DNA of 32,810 nucleotides from a virus, in the IMG/VR virus record IMGVR_UViG_3300044825_000699, positions 1 to 32,810 of that record; one strand, given 5' to 3'. Below the pieces are notes generated by a model. That model saw nothing but the letters and a program-made list of their open reading frames with translations, had not been told where the DNA came from and did no database searches. The position numbers and the translations under genes are program-made. Shown here piece by piece: positions 12,007 to 19,366 of this stretch; the first letter of the stretch is position 1; every line of letters begins with the position of its first letter.

Positions 12007-12273
12007 ATGCCGTACAAAGACCCTAAAGACCGAGATCACAAAAAAGAGTATGCCGACTTCCTGGCGGGTGGCGGTAGGGCAAAGCAATCCGAACGCCAAC
12101 GGGCGCGGCGTGCCTGGGACAAAGAGAACGGCAAGGCGTCGCGGAAAGGTAAGGCTTTAGATCACGTTGTTCCTATCAAGGACGGTGGCAAGAGCAAGCC
12201 TGGGAATGTGAAGCTCAAGAGCTTCAGCGCGAACAGCGCACGGAATTTCAAGGGACCGAAGTCCGGGGGCTGA
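12007..12273 (+). CDS. HNH-type endonuclease-like protein (88 aa)
   Basis: The ATG at 12007 follows TGGAGCGAACTAA, one base after the nuclease stop. A highly charged N-terminal region (YKDPKDRDHKKEYADF) leads to KALDHVVPIKDGGKSKPGNV and KLKSFSANSARNFKG. DH-x-PI-x-DGG and the Asn residue match the beta-beta-alpha metal motif of HNH nucleases; the third ligand appears as Asn (SANSARN) rather than His. No flanking zinc Cys pairs are visible. It could be a free-standing phage HNH enzyme for recombination or packaging, or a homing-type nuclease. Identification is good, role uncertain. Confidence 0.78.
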   Translation: MPYKDPKDRDHKKEYADFLAGGGRAKQSERQRARRAWDKENGKASRKGKALDHVVPIKDGGKSKPGNVKLKSFSANSARNFKGPKSGG

Positions 12274-12335
12274 CCCCGGGTTTGTCCTCATTCGCCTAGC
12301 ATCGCAAGGTGCTAGGCTTGTCCGCCCTTCGGGGC
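12263..12335 (+). other. Structured intergenic RNA region with three hairpins
   Basis: Three hairpins follow in close order: CCGGGG/CCCCGG around the HNH stop codon (12263-12279), a perfect 8-bp stem GCCTAGCA/TGCTAGGC with an 8-base loop (12294-12317), and GCCC-TTCG-GGGC with a stable UUCG tetraloop (12324-12335). None is followed by a real T-run. The gap (12274-12390) contains no gene. It may be a processing, attenuation or stability element separating the nuclease genes from the exonuclease/helicase group. No good promoter is visible. Confidence 0.5.
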
Positions 12336-12390
12336 TTCGAGCTTGACGGACTTTGTCCCTCAAGCGACTTTCGTTTGCACAGGAGAGAAC

Positions 12391-12933
12391 ATGGACATCA
12401 AAGATGTACGCCAACATGTCATGATCGACATTGAGACTTTGGGCACGCGCCCGGGGGATACGATCCTTTCTATTGGTGCTGTGAAGTTCGGCATGGATGG
12501 GATCAGCGGGGAGTTCTATACCACCATTGACGCAGAGTCTTGTAAGGCAGCGGGACTGAAGGCGCAAAGAAGCACCCTCAAGTGGTGGAGCGAGCAGTCC
12601 GCTGAAGCACGGGCGGCGGCGTTCAAAGGGGAACTACCGATCAATTTGGCCTTGACCAAACTGACCATGTGGATGCCCCCGCTGGACAACGCCATTGTCT
12701 GGGGGAACGGTGCCAACTTCGACAACGCACTGGTGGCCGCTGCCTACCGTGCACTGGACATGGACACCCCGTGGCATTACTGGAATGACCGTTGCTATCG
12801 AACGATGGCGTCAATGTTCATGAAGACCAAGGTCGAGCGGGTAGGCACCGGGCACCACGCACTGGACGACGCCAAGACGCAGGCACTGCGGCTGATCAGG
12901 ATGGCGGAAGATCACAAGTTCGCACTGAAGTGA
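12391..12933 (+). CDS. DEDDh 3'-5' exonuclease (Rv2179c/RNase T-like)
   Basis: The ATG at 12391 follows ACAGGAGAGAAC. The 180-aa protein shows MIDIETLGTRPGD (D-x-E, about residues 11-13), IVWGNGANFDN with the second Asp (about 104-114) and TGHHALDDAKTQA with the catalytic His and last Asp (about 153-165). These are the four acidic residues and His of the DEDDh superfamily. The sequence is most like the phage 3'-5' exoribonuclease/RNase T-like group (the Rv2179c-like family). It could trim RNA, recycle nucleotides or proofread. A longer frame from 12343 is less likely because the binding site fits the chosen ATG. Confidence 0.88.
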   Translation: MDIKDVRQHVMIDIETLGTRPGDTILSIGAVKFGMDGISGEFYTTIDAESCKAAGLKAQRSTLKWWSEQSAEARAAAFKGELPINLALTKLTMWMPPLDNAIVWGNGANFDNALVAAAYRALDMDTPWHYWNDRCYRTMASMFMKTKVERVGTGHHALDDAKTQALRLIRMAEDHKFALK

Positions 12934-12936
12934 GCC

Positions 12937-14496
12937 ATGCAAATCATTGACAACAAAGCGCTGTTGTTGAAGCTCCGGCACCCCGAGCGGGTGCTGGCTA
13001 GCATCCCGAAGTCCGCCAAGCTGGACGATGGACGAGTGCTGGTGGCGTGGGGCCTGGACGAGGCGCGGGTACTGAAGAACATCGGCGTCAAGGGAGTGCC
13101 ATCCCCCATCGAGCGGCGCTACAAGTGGCCCGGGCTTTACAAGCCCTTCAACCACCAACGTACTACGGCGTCATTCCTGACGTTGAACAAACGTGCTTTC
13201 TGCTTCAATGACCCAGGTACAGGTAAGACCGCAGCATTCGCGTGGGCTGCTGACTATCTAATGAACAAAGGCTACATCAAGCGGGTGCTGGTGATCTGCC
13301 CGCTATCTATCATGTCCTCGGCATGGCAGGCGGACTTGTTCAAGGTAGTGATGCACCGACGTGTCGATGTCGCTTACGGCGACAGACGCAAGCGGGCCAA
13401 AGTGATCCAATCCGATGCTGAGTTCGTGATCATCAACTTCGACGGCGTCGAAACGGTGTTGGAAGATCTCAAAGCCGGAGGCTTCGATCTCATCATCATT
13501 GATGAGGCGAACGCAGTAAAAACAGCGACGACAAAACGCTGGAAGGCGATCAACGATCTCATTACTCCTGACACATGGCTATGGATGGCGACCGGCACCC
13601 CCGCGTCCCAAGCACCCACCGATGCCTACGGTCTTGCCAAGATGCTGAACCCTGAGTCGGTGCCGAGATACTTCTACGCATTCCGAGACATGGTGATGTG
13701 GAAGGTCACGCAGTTCAAATGGAAACAGAAGTCCAACGCTGCGGAAATCGTCAACAGGGTACTCCAACCGGCTATTCGCTTCACCAAGGAGGAGTGCCTT
13801 GACCTGCCGGAGCTTCTCTACACCACACGAGAAATAGCGCTGACCCCGCAGCAGATCAAGTACTACAAGCTACTGAAAGACCAGTTCATCATGTCAGCAG
13901 GCACGGAGACGGTGACCTCGGTCAACGCTGCGACGAACCTCAATAAGTTGTTGCAAGTCTCAGGCGGCGCGGTGTATTCCGACGACGGTAACACCGTCGA
14001 GTTCGACATCACCAACCGCTACAACGTGTTGTTGGAAGCCATCGAGGAGAGCACCCACAAGGTGCTGGTCTTCGTCCCGTACCGGCATACCATCACGGTG
14101 CTGGAAGAGCGGCTGAAGAAAGACAAGATCGCCGTTGAGGTCATCGACGGCAGCGTCCCGGTGGGCCAGCGCACGAGGATCTTTCAAGCCTTCCAGACCG
14201 AGCCCGACCCGAGGGTACTGCTCATCCAGCCTGCGGCGGCTTCGCACGGCGTGACCCTGCATGCTGCCAACACGGTCGTGTGGTGGGGCCCTGTGACGAG
14301 CAACGAGACCTATCACCAAGCCAACGCCCGCGTGCACCGTGCGGGTCAGAAGAACCCCTGCCTCGTGGTCAGGCTCTGTGGCAGTGACGTGGAGCGCAAG
14401 CTCTACGATTCGCTCGACGGCAAGACCGAGGACATGGAGTCCCTGCTCAACTTGTACCGAGAGGAAGTGCTTGACACGGCCAAAGTTCACCCGTAA
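12937..14496 (+). CDS. SNF2-family DEAD/DEAH-like helicase
   Basis: The ATG at 12937 is 4 bases after the preceding stop. The 519-aa protein has a complete helicase core: a Q-like KPFNHQRTT segment, Walker A FNDPGTGKTAA (about 89-99), DEAN (LIIIDEANAVK, about 185-195), motif III ATGTPASQ (about 217-224), the C-terminal domain with KVLVFVPYRHTI, and motif VI QANARVHRAGQ (about 461-471) with its arginine fingers. SNF2-family proteins translocate along duplex DNA and remodel protein-DNA complexes. In phages such single-core versions are common next to polymerase and nuclease genes and probably aid replication or recombination. No fused nuclease domain is present. Confidence 0.93.
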   Translation: MQIIDNKALLLKLRHPERVLASIPKSAKLDDGRVLVAWGLDEARVLKNIGVKGVPSPIERRYKWPGLYKPFNHQRTTASFLTLNKRAFCFNDPGTGKTAAFAWAADYLMNKGYIKRVLVICPLSIMSSAWQADLFKVVMHRRVDVAYGDRRKRAKVIQSDAEFVIINFDGVETVLEDLKAGGFDLIIIDEANAVKTATTKRWKAINDLITPDTWLWMATGTPASQAPTDAYGLAKMLNPESVPRYFYAFRDMVMWKVTQFKWKQKSNAAEIVNRVLQPAIRFTKEECLDLPELLYTTREIALTPQQIKYYKLLKDQFIMSAGTETVTSVNAATNLNKLLQVSGGAVYSDDGNTVEFDITNRYNVLLEAIEESTHKVLVFVPYRHTITVLEERLKKDKIAVEVIDGSVPVGQRTRIFQAFQTEPDPRVLLIQPAAASHGVTLHAANTVVWWGPVTSNETYHQANARVHRAGQKNPCLVVRLCGSDVERKLYDSLDGKTEDMESLLNLYREEVLDTAKVHP

Positions 14497-14525
14497 ACTC
14501 TGAACCCTTCCCCACAGGAGGCCAC

Positions 14526-14936
14526 ATGGAACAGGAAACCGAGGCACCCCAGGTGCCCACCGAGAAGCTCGTCAAGGCGTACATCAAGATGCGCGATGCT
14601 CGTGCCGCGCTGACCAAGAAGTATGAAGACGACGACAAAGCCATCAAGGATCAGATGGAAGTCATCGAGCGCATGCTCATGGATGTGTGTAAGAAAGCCG
14701 GTGCGGACAGCATCCGCACGGGCGCAGGTACTGTGATCCGCAGTGTCAAGACCTCGTATTGGACTTCCGACTGGGAGTCTATGCACAACTTCATCAAGGA
14801 GAACCAAGCACTCGATCTACTCGAACGACGCATCGCACAGAGGGCCATGAAGGACTGGCTGGAGGCGCACCCTGACCAGATGCCCAAGGGACTCAACACT
14901 GAGTCGAAGTACACCGTGACCATTAGGAGGTCGTAA
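14526..14936 (+). CDS. Hypothetical coiled-coil protein next to the SSB-like gene (136 aa)
   Basis: The ATG at 14526 follows CCACAGGAGGCCAC. The first 60 residues form a long charged helix (KAYIKMRDARAALTKKYEDD and DKAIKDQMEVIERMLMDVCK). Then comes a beta-rich middle (IRTGAGTVIRSVKTSYWTSD) and a conserved-looking end (FIKENQALDLLERRIAQRAM and a KGLNTESKYTVTIRRS tail). The combination is familiar to me from phage proteins encoded with ssDNA-binding proteins, and the helical start recalls Gam-like nuclease inhibitors. Neither assignment is firm. The next gene begins one base after its stop. Confidence 0.78.
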   Translation: MEQETEAPQVPTEKLVKAYIKMRDARAALTKKYEDDDKAIKDQMEVIERMLMDVCKKAGADSIRTGAGTVIRSVKTSYWTSDWESMHNFIKENQALDLLERRIAQRAMKDWLEAHPDQMPKGLNTESKYTVTIRRS

Positions 14937-14937
14937 C

Positions 14938-15873
14938 ATGTCTGAACTGACTCTTTTCCAAACCGGCAACCAACTCCCGGCGCACCTGCGTCGTGGGGAA
15001 CTGAGTGAACTGACCAAGTCGCTCATGGGCGGCGGCAACTCGAAGCGCATCAGCATCGAGAACAACGTATGGCACATGCTCGTCGGCGGCAAGGAAGTCG
15101 CCGTCAACGAAGAGCGGGCCATGAACGTCATCATCGTTCGTGCATCCGATGCCAATCGCCGCACGTTCTACGGCACCACCTACGAGAAGGGTGTCAAGGG
15201 TCGCCCGCAGTGCTGGTCCGACGACGGCGTCAAGCCGCACGACAGCGTGAAGACTCCTCAGAACCGCACCTGTGCAGGGTGCCCGCAGGACATCAAGGGC
15301 TCCGGGGCCAACGAGTCCAAGGCGTGCCGCTACAGCCGCCCCGTGGCGCTGCTTCTGGAGAACGATGTGCAGGGTGATATCTATGCCCTGAACATCAATG
15401 CGTCGAGCCTTTTCGGCCAAGGCGAAGGGCGCAAGATGGGCCTGCAGCAGTACGCTCGGTTCCTCGGTGGGCACGGGGTCGAGGTCAACGCTGTCGTGAC
15501 CGAGATGCGCTTCGACGCCACGGCGAACATGAAGCTGGTGTTCAGCGCGGTGCGCCCGCTGACTGAAGCCGAGTACGACACCGTCATGCGCCGCAAGGAC
15601 GACCCGGAGGCGGTGAGCGCCGTCACCATGACCATCGCTGACATGGACAACGTGCCTGCGGCACCGGAGCCCGCTCCGGCCCCTGTAGCTGCGCCGAAGC
15701 CCGTCGCCAAGCCTGCCTCTGCCCCCAGCGCGTTCAAGGTCACCAAGGACGTGCCAGCCCCTGCGGAAGCCGTCCCGGTGGTCCGTGAAGCCAAGGTCTC
15801 AGCACCGATCACCAACGACGGACCCAACGTCAACGCGATCCTGTCCGCCTGGGGCGACGACGCCGACGACTGA
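14938..15873 (+). CDS. Probable single-stranded DNA-binding protein (311 aa)
   Basis: The ATG at 14938 follows TTAGGAGGTCGTAAC. Residues about 40-210 form one domain with many beta strands (VWHMLVGGKEVAV, MNVIIVRASDANRRTFYGTT, MRFDATANMKLVFSAVRPL). It holds a Cys cluster, CAGCPQDIKG then KACRYSRP (about 118-140), suited to bind zinc. A Pro/Ala-rich linker (about 240-290) leads to an acidic tip, ILSAWGDDADD. Core domain, flexible linker and acidic tip are the layout of SSB proteins, whose tip recruits partners. Similar proteins occur next to phage polymerases. The SSB role is inferred from layout and place, not from a recognised OB-fold sequence. Confidence 0.72.
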   Translation: MSELTLFQTGNQLPAHLRRGELSELTKSLMGGGNSKRISIENNVWHMLVGGKEVAVNEERAMNVIIVRASDANRRTFYGTTYEKGVKGRPQCWSDDGVKPHDSVKTPQNRTCAGCPQDIKGSGANESKACRYSRPVALLLENDVQGDIYALNINASSLFGQGEGRKMGLQQYARFLGGHGVEVNAVVTEMRFDATANMKLVFSAVRPLTEAEYDTVMRRKDDPEAVSAVTMTIADMDNVPAAPEPAPAPVAAPKPVAKPASAPSAFKVTKDVPAPAEAVPVVREAKVSAPITNDGPNVNAILSAWGDDADD

Positions 15874-15879
15874 CGATCA

Positions 15880-15970
15880 TGGGGGCGGCGGTGAGCGCCG
15901 TGCGCGGGGGTCGCTCGTAGAGGTCTCCTTCCCCCTGCAATAGCCCCGGGTTGCGCCGGGGCCGCCCCCA
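15880..15970 (+). other. GC-rich multi-branched RNA/DNA structure
   Basis: A 10-bp perfect outer stem (TGGGGGCGGC 15880-15889 with GCCGCCCCCA 15961-15970) encloses a 5-bp inner stem (GAGCG 15893-15897 with CGCTC 15912-15916) and a 7-bp hairpin (GCCCCGG 15943-15949 with CCGGGGC 15956-15962). The last hairpin shares two bases with the outer stem, so the two compete slightly. The element fills the gap between the SSB-like and HTH genes. No tRNA signature and no T-run are present. It may be a regulatory leader for the HTH gene or a replication-related structure. Confidence 0.5.
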
Positions 15971-15979
15971 CCCAACACC

Positions 15980-16210
15980 ATGTACACCACAAAGATCATC
16001 CGGCGCAACGCCGACGCTGACCCGAGCCTGCTCGGTGTGCAGCTTGGTCGCCTGTGCATTTACAAGCTCGTCCCTGTCAACCGGATAGCTGCAGATTTGG
16101 GCGTGACCAAGGCAGCGGTCTACTCGTGGTTCTCAGGCCGGCGCGATGTCTCGAAGCACTTGCGCCCCAAGGTCGAAGCGTATTACCGTTCGACCCTCGC
16201 CTTGCCCTGA
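15980..16210 (+). CDS. Small helix-turn-helix DNA-binding protein (76 aa)
   Basis: The ATG at 15980 has no Shine-Dalgarno sequence (CCACCCAACACC precedes it), which is unusual here. The product contains PVNRIAADLGVTKAAVYSWF then SGRRDVSKHLRPKVEAYYRS, a classic helix-turn-helix with IAADLGVTKAAVYSW as the recognition part, about residues 35-56. Small size and no ligand domain suggest a phage regulator, or a factor for a switch in the replication operon. The structured element upstream (15880-15970) may control it. It lies directly before the primase gene. Confidence 0.8.
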   Translation: MYTTKIIRRNADADPSLLGVQLGRLCIYKLVPVNRIAADLGVTKAAVYSWFSGRRDVSKHLRPKVEAYYRSTLALP

Positions 16211-16269
16211 CCGGGCACCTATGCACCGTCCATGACGCTCGCCGCGTCCGTGGCTAACCCCGTGTCACC

Positions 16270-19083
16270 ATGTCTCCACAAGAGTTCCTTGAGAACGTAC
16301 TACCACATGGCACGCGATACTCCCTCAGGCTAGTCAAGAAGATCCCGCTTAAAGAAGCTCTGGTATACAACCGCATGTACACGTCCGCTGCTGATATGGC
16401 GGATGCGGTAGAAGAATTCAACAACAACGGGTGGGATGTCTATTACGCTACTGCAGGCTTCGGTGCAGCCAAGGAAGCCGACGCTGACAACGCAGTCGCC
16501 AAGAGGGAGTTCTATGTCGATGTGGATTGCGGGCCTAAGAAGCCCCATGCTAATAAGGCCGCTGGCCTTACAGCTCTACGTGAGTTTTGTAAGACAGTAG
16601 GTCTACCGAAGCCCACGCTGATCGACTCAGGTAATGGCATTCACGCACACTGGTATCTCCAAGACCCGGCACCGATCCATGAGTGGAAGGCGACAGCCGA
16701 AGCCCTGAAGGCCCGTTGTGTCAAAGAAGGTTTTGAAGTTGACGGCGCGTGCACCGCCGACATCGTTCGGGTACTGCGCATCCCCGGTACCCTAAACCGG
16801 AAGAACGACAGCCCTGTCGCCCTGCTCACGCCGGTCAAGTACCACGCCTTCGAGTCCATCCGTGATGCCCTCGGTGCCCCCGAGGTGGACATGTTTGCTC
16901 AAGCCCGTGCGCTGTCGGGTGGCGTGTCCGACGAGACCAAGAAGCTCTACATTGACCCCAACCGGGTCAGCAAGTTCGAGACTATCTGGATCAAGTCCAA
17001 CAACGGTGAAGGCTGTGCGCAGATTGCTGAGGCGGCGAAGAACCAAGAGTCCACCCCTGAGCCCGTGTGGCGTGCTGTGCTGTCGATTGCTCAGCACTGT
17101 GAAGACCGGGACTGGGCCATACATGACATATCGAAGAACCACCCCAACTACAGCCCTGAGGAGACTGAGCGCAAAGCTGCACTGACCAAGGGCCCCTATA
17201 CCTGTGAGACGTTCCAAGGACTTGACAACGCAAAGCTCTGCGCCGGGTGCCCGCACCTCGGCAAGATCAAGTCCCCGATCCAACTGGGCTCTGAGATCAA
17301 AGTCGCACCGCCTGAGCCCGTGCAAGTGGAGAGTGCTGACGGCACCATCGAGATCCCTGCATACCCTTGGCCCTTTTTCCGTGGTACTCACGGTGGTGTA
17401 TATCAAGAGGTCAAGTTTGAGAACGACGCTAGGCGCGTCAAGATCTACGACCACGATGTCTATATCTACAAACGCATGCGTGACACAACGGGCGGGGGAG
17501 ATACGCTGTGGGTTAGGCACCATCTTCCCCACGGCGACATTAGAGAGTTCAGTCTCCTCCAAAGCGAGATCGCAGCGTCAGACAAATTCAGGGAGGCAGT
17601 GAACCGGGAGGGGGTCATCGCGTTTGAGCCTAAGCAACTCATAGCGCTGCAGCAGATGTTCGGGCTGATGATCCGAGACCTTCAGTTCAAAGAGAAAGCT
17701 GACAATATGCGTACAAGATTCGGCTGGACACAGGACAACACTTTCGTCGTCGGCAACCGCGAGTACACCAAGCGCGGTGTGGTTTATACCCCTGTCGCCA
17801 AGCCGGTTGAGCACTACGTGCCGTGGTTCACCCCCAAGGGCACCCTGGAGAAGTGGACTGAAATTGCGCAGCAGTACGACCACCCTGACATGGACTACCA
17901 TGCGGCGGGTTTGCTCGCAGGGTTCGGCAGCGTGCTGATGAACTTGTCGCCCGAAAACGGCGGCATCATCAACTTCTATTCCAAGCGCTCGGGCACCGGC
18001 AAGACGACCATCCTGCGGATGGCGCTTTCGATCTTCGGAGACCCCATGTCTCTGATGAAGGATGCACAAGACAAGACCCTGACCAAGGTGCACCGGCTCG
18101 GGCTTATGAACGGCATTGTTGGCACCCTGGATGAGATGACCAACGTGGACCCACATGAACTGTCCGATCTTGTCTACAACAACACTCAGGGTCGTGGCCG
18201 TGACCGTATGGAGGCGGGACGCAACGCAGAGCGTGTCAACAATATACGCTGGAAGCAGATGTCTATCTGGTCTAGCAACTCCTCCGTTGAGGACCGACTG
18301 TTGATGATCAAGAGCGACCCAGCGGGAGAACTGGCGCGTATCCTCGAAATCCACCTCCGTACACTCGTTCCCTCTGACGTGCTAGAGAAGCAGAAGCTCT
18401 TCAATGCACTGCTCGATAACTACGGCCATGCCGCTGACGTCTTCCTCCGCTATATCATCCCGAACTTAGATCAAGTTAGGACCGTTTGGGAAAACACACG
18501 GGACGCAATTTACTCTAAGGGCCAATGGACTCAGACTGAGCGTTTCAAGCTGAACAACGTGGTGTGTATCGTTACCGCTGGGTTGATAGTCAATAGCCTT
18601 GGGCTTGTCAAGTTCAACGTCAGTCGCATTATGGAGAAACTCCTGAAGTGCGTAAAGCAGGCGACGTTTGAACAAGAGATGTCCGCGACCTCGACAGTTG
18701 GCACCGTGGCGACCTACATCAACAAGAACATCCGCAACGTGCTAATTATCAACAAGAAGCCCACTGCTGTGGGTATCAACGACAGGCCGATCCTTGAGCC
18801 GCTGGGTGAGTTGCTGATCCGCTACGAGCCTGACAGCGATGCACTGTTTATCTCCAAGAAAGAGTTCACCAAGTGGTGCGCTCAGAGTTTCATCAACGTA
18901 AAGGAGTTGTACGGCTCGTACAAGCAGGAGACTGGTGGTGAGATGACAATCACCAAGAAGCGGATGGGTGCTGGCTGGCGTGCGGACTTCGGCGTTGTCG
19001 ATGTCATCCAATTCACCGAGGCCAAGAAGCACCTGAACCTCGATGCCCAAGACTTCCCCCTCGAAGCCACCTCGGCTGGTTGA
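16270..19083 (+). CDS. Primase-helicase: AEP (PrimPol-type) primase fused to a DUF927-type helicase
   Basis: This 937-aa protein joins two replication activities. The N-terminal archaeo-eukaryotic-type primase domain shows FYVDVDCG (motif I, D-x-D, about residues 80-87), DSGNGIHAHWYL (motif II, about 119-130) and TADIVRVLRIPGTLNRKN (motif III, about 163-180). A Cys/His group (CETFQGLDNAKLCAGCPH, about 315-332) may form the zinc site found after such primases. The C-terminal part has INFYSKRSGTGKTTILRMAL (Walker A about 567-586) and GIVGTLDEMTN (Walker B-like, about 613-623), matching DUF927 helicases. It should unwind and prime phage DNA with the polymerase at 9268. Start at 16270 lacks a clear binding site. 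Confidence 0.92.
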   Translation: MSPQEFLENVLPHGTRYSLRLVKKIPLKEALVYNRMYTSAADMADAVEEFNNNGWDVYYATAGFGAAKEADADNAVAKREFYVDVDCGPKKPHANKAAGLTALREFCKTVGLPKPTLIDSGNGIHAHWYLQDPAPIHEWKATAEALKARCVKEGFEVDGACTADIVRVLRIPGTLNRKNDSPVALLTPVKYHAFESIRDALGAPEVDMFAQARALSGGVSDETKKLYIDPNRVSKFETIWIKSNNGEGCAQIAEAAKNQESTPEPVWRAVLSIAQHCEDRDWAIHDISKNHPNYSPEETERKAALTKGPYTCETFQGLDNAKLCAGCPHLGKIKSPIQLGSEIKVAPPEPVQVESADGTIEIPAYPWPFFRGTHGGVYQEVKFENDARRVKIYDHDVYIYKRMRDTTGGGDTLWVRHHLPHGDIREFSLLQSEIAASDKFREAVNREGVIAFEPKQLIALQQMFGLMIRDLQFKEKADNMRTRFGWTQDNTFVVGNREYTKRGVVYTPVAKPVEHYVPWFTPKGTLEKWTEIAQQYDHPDMDYHAAGLLAGFGSVLMNLSPENGGIINFYSKRSGTGKTTILRMALSIFGDPMSLMKDAQDKTLTKVHRLGLMNGIVGTLDEMTNVDPHELSDLVYNNTQGRGRDRMEAGRNAERVNNIRWKQMSIWSSNSSVEDRLLMIKSDPAGELARILEIHLRTLVPSDVLEKQKLFNALLDNYGHAADVFLRYIIPNLDQVRTVWENTRDAIYSKGQWTQTERFKLNNVVCIVTAGLIVNSLGLVKFNVSRIMEKLLKCVKQATFEQEMSATSTVGTVATYINKNIRNVLIINKKPTAVGINDRPILEPLGELLIRYEPDSDALFISKKEFTKWCAQSFINVKELYGSYKQETGGEMTITKKRMGAGWRADFGVVDVIQFTEAKKHLNLDAQDFPLEATSAG

Positions 19084-19285
19084 CAGCCGACTGGTGCACA
19101 ACGGGGCTGAGTACCGACTCCCGGAGTGGTTGGCACCGGGCCAGAGTTTCTTCTTGCCGACGCTGAAGCCCAAGTACCTTGCCGAGGAGGTCAAGGCCCA
19201 CTATGCGCAGCGCGGCATGCAGATGGTGTACCAAGAGCGCATCGAGGCTGACTATCTTGGCATCAGGGTCTGGAGAGTGCTATAG
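19043..19285 (+). CDS. Small conserved phage protein at the end of the replication operon (80 aa)
   Basis: The ATG at 19043 lies 41 bases before the primase stop. A later start (GTG near 19096) would keep the conserved-looking core VHNGAEYRLPEWLAPGQSFF, LPTLKPKYLAEEVKAHYAQR, GMQMVYQERIEADYLGIRVW. The core is alpha/beta-like, with no catalytic residues recognised. I recall similar small proteins ending LGIRVWRVL in phages. It is the last gene before the terminator at 19329 and shares the early transcript. The precise start is uncertain. Confidence 0.65.
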   Translation: MPKTSPSKPPRLVDSRLVHNGAEYRLPEWLAPGQSFFLPTLKPKYLAEEVKAHYAQRGMQMVYQERIEADYLGIRVWRVL

Positions 19286-19328
19286 TCGCGCCGCTGGTGC
19301 ATGACGGCCAGCATCTCCCTCCTGTGTT

Positions 19329-19366
19329 AGCCCCCGGGTTGAGCTTGCTCTCCGGGGGCTCTTTTT
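19329..19366 (+). terminator. Strong rho-independent terminator of the rightward operon
   Basis: A 9-bp perfect GC-rich stem (AGCCCCCGG 19329-19337 with CCGGGGGCT 19352-19360), with a small inner GAGC/GCTC pairing, is followed by C then five T (19362-19366). Read on the - strand the stem is followed by AACACAGG with no T-run, so it works mainly for rightward transcription. It sits between the convergent transcription units, and its T-run touches the stop codon of the leftward gene. Confidence 0.88.

Noticed and set aside
12948-12980. TTGACA near the start of the SNF2 gene as a promoter
   Set aside because: No -10 box at the right spacing; the bases lie inside codons of the gene.
16792-18354. 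Two long - strand frames (about 256 and 258 codons) inside the primase-helicase gene
   Set aside because: The + strand frame encodes conserved primase and helicase motifs over the same bases, and the opposite frames show no recognisable domain.
19081-19115. TTGACA after the primase gene as a promoter
   Set aside because: At 17 bases downstream the sequence is GGGGCT, unlike a -10 box.
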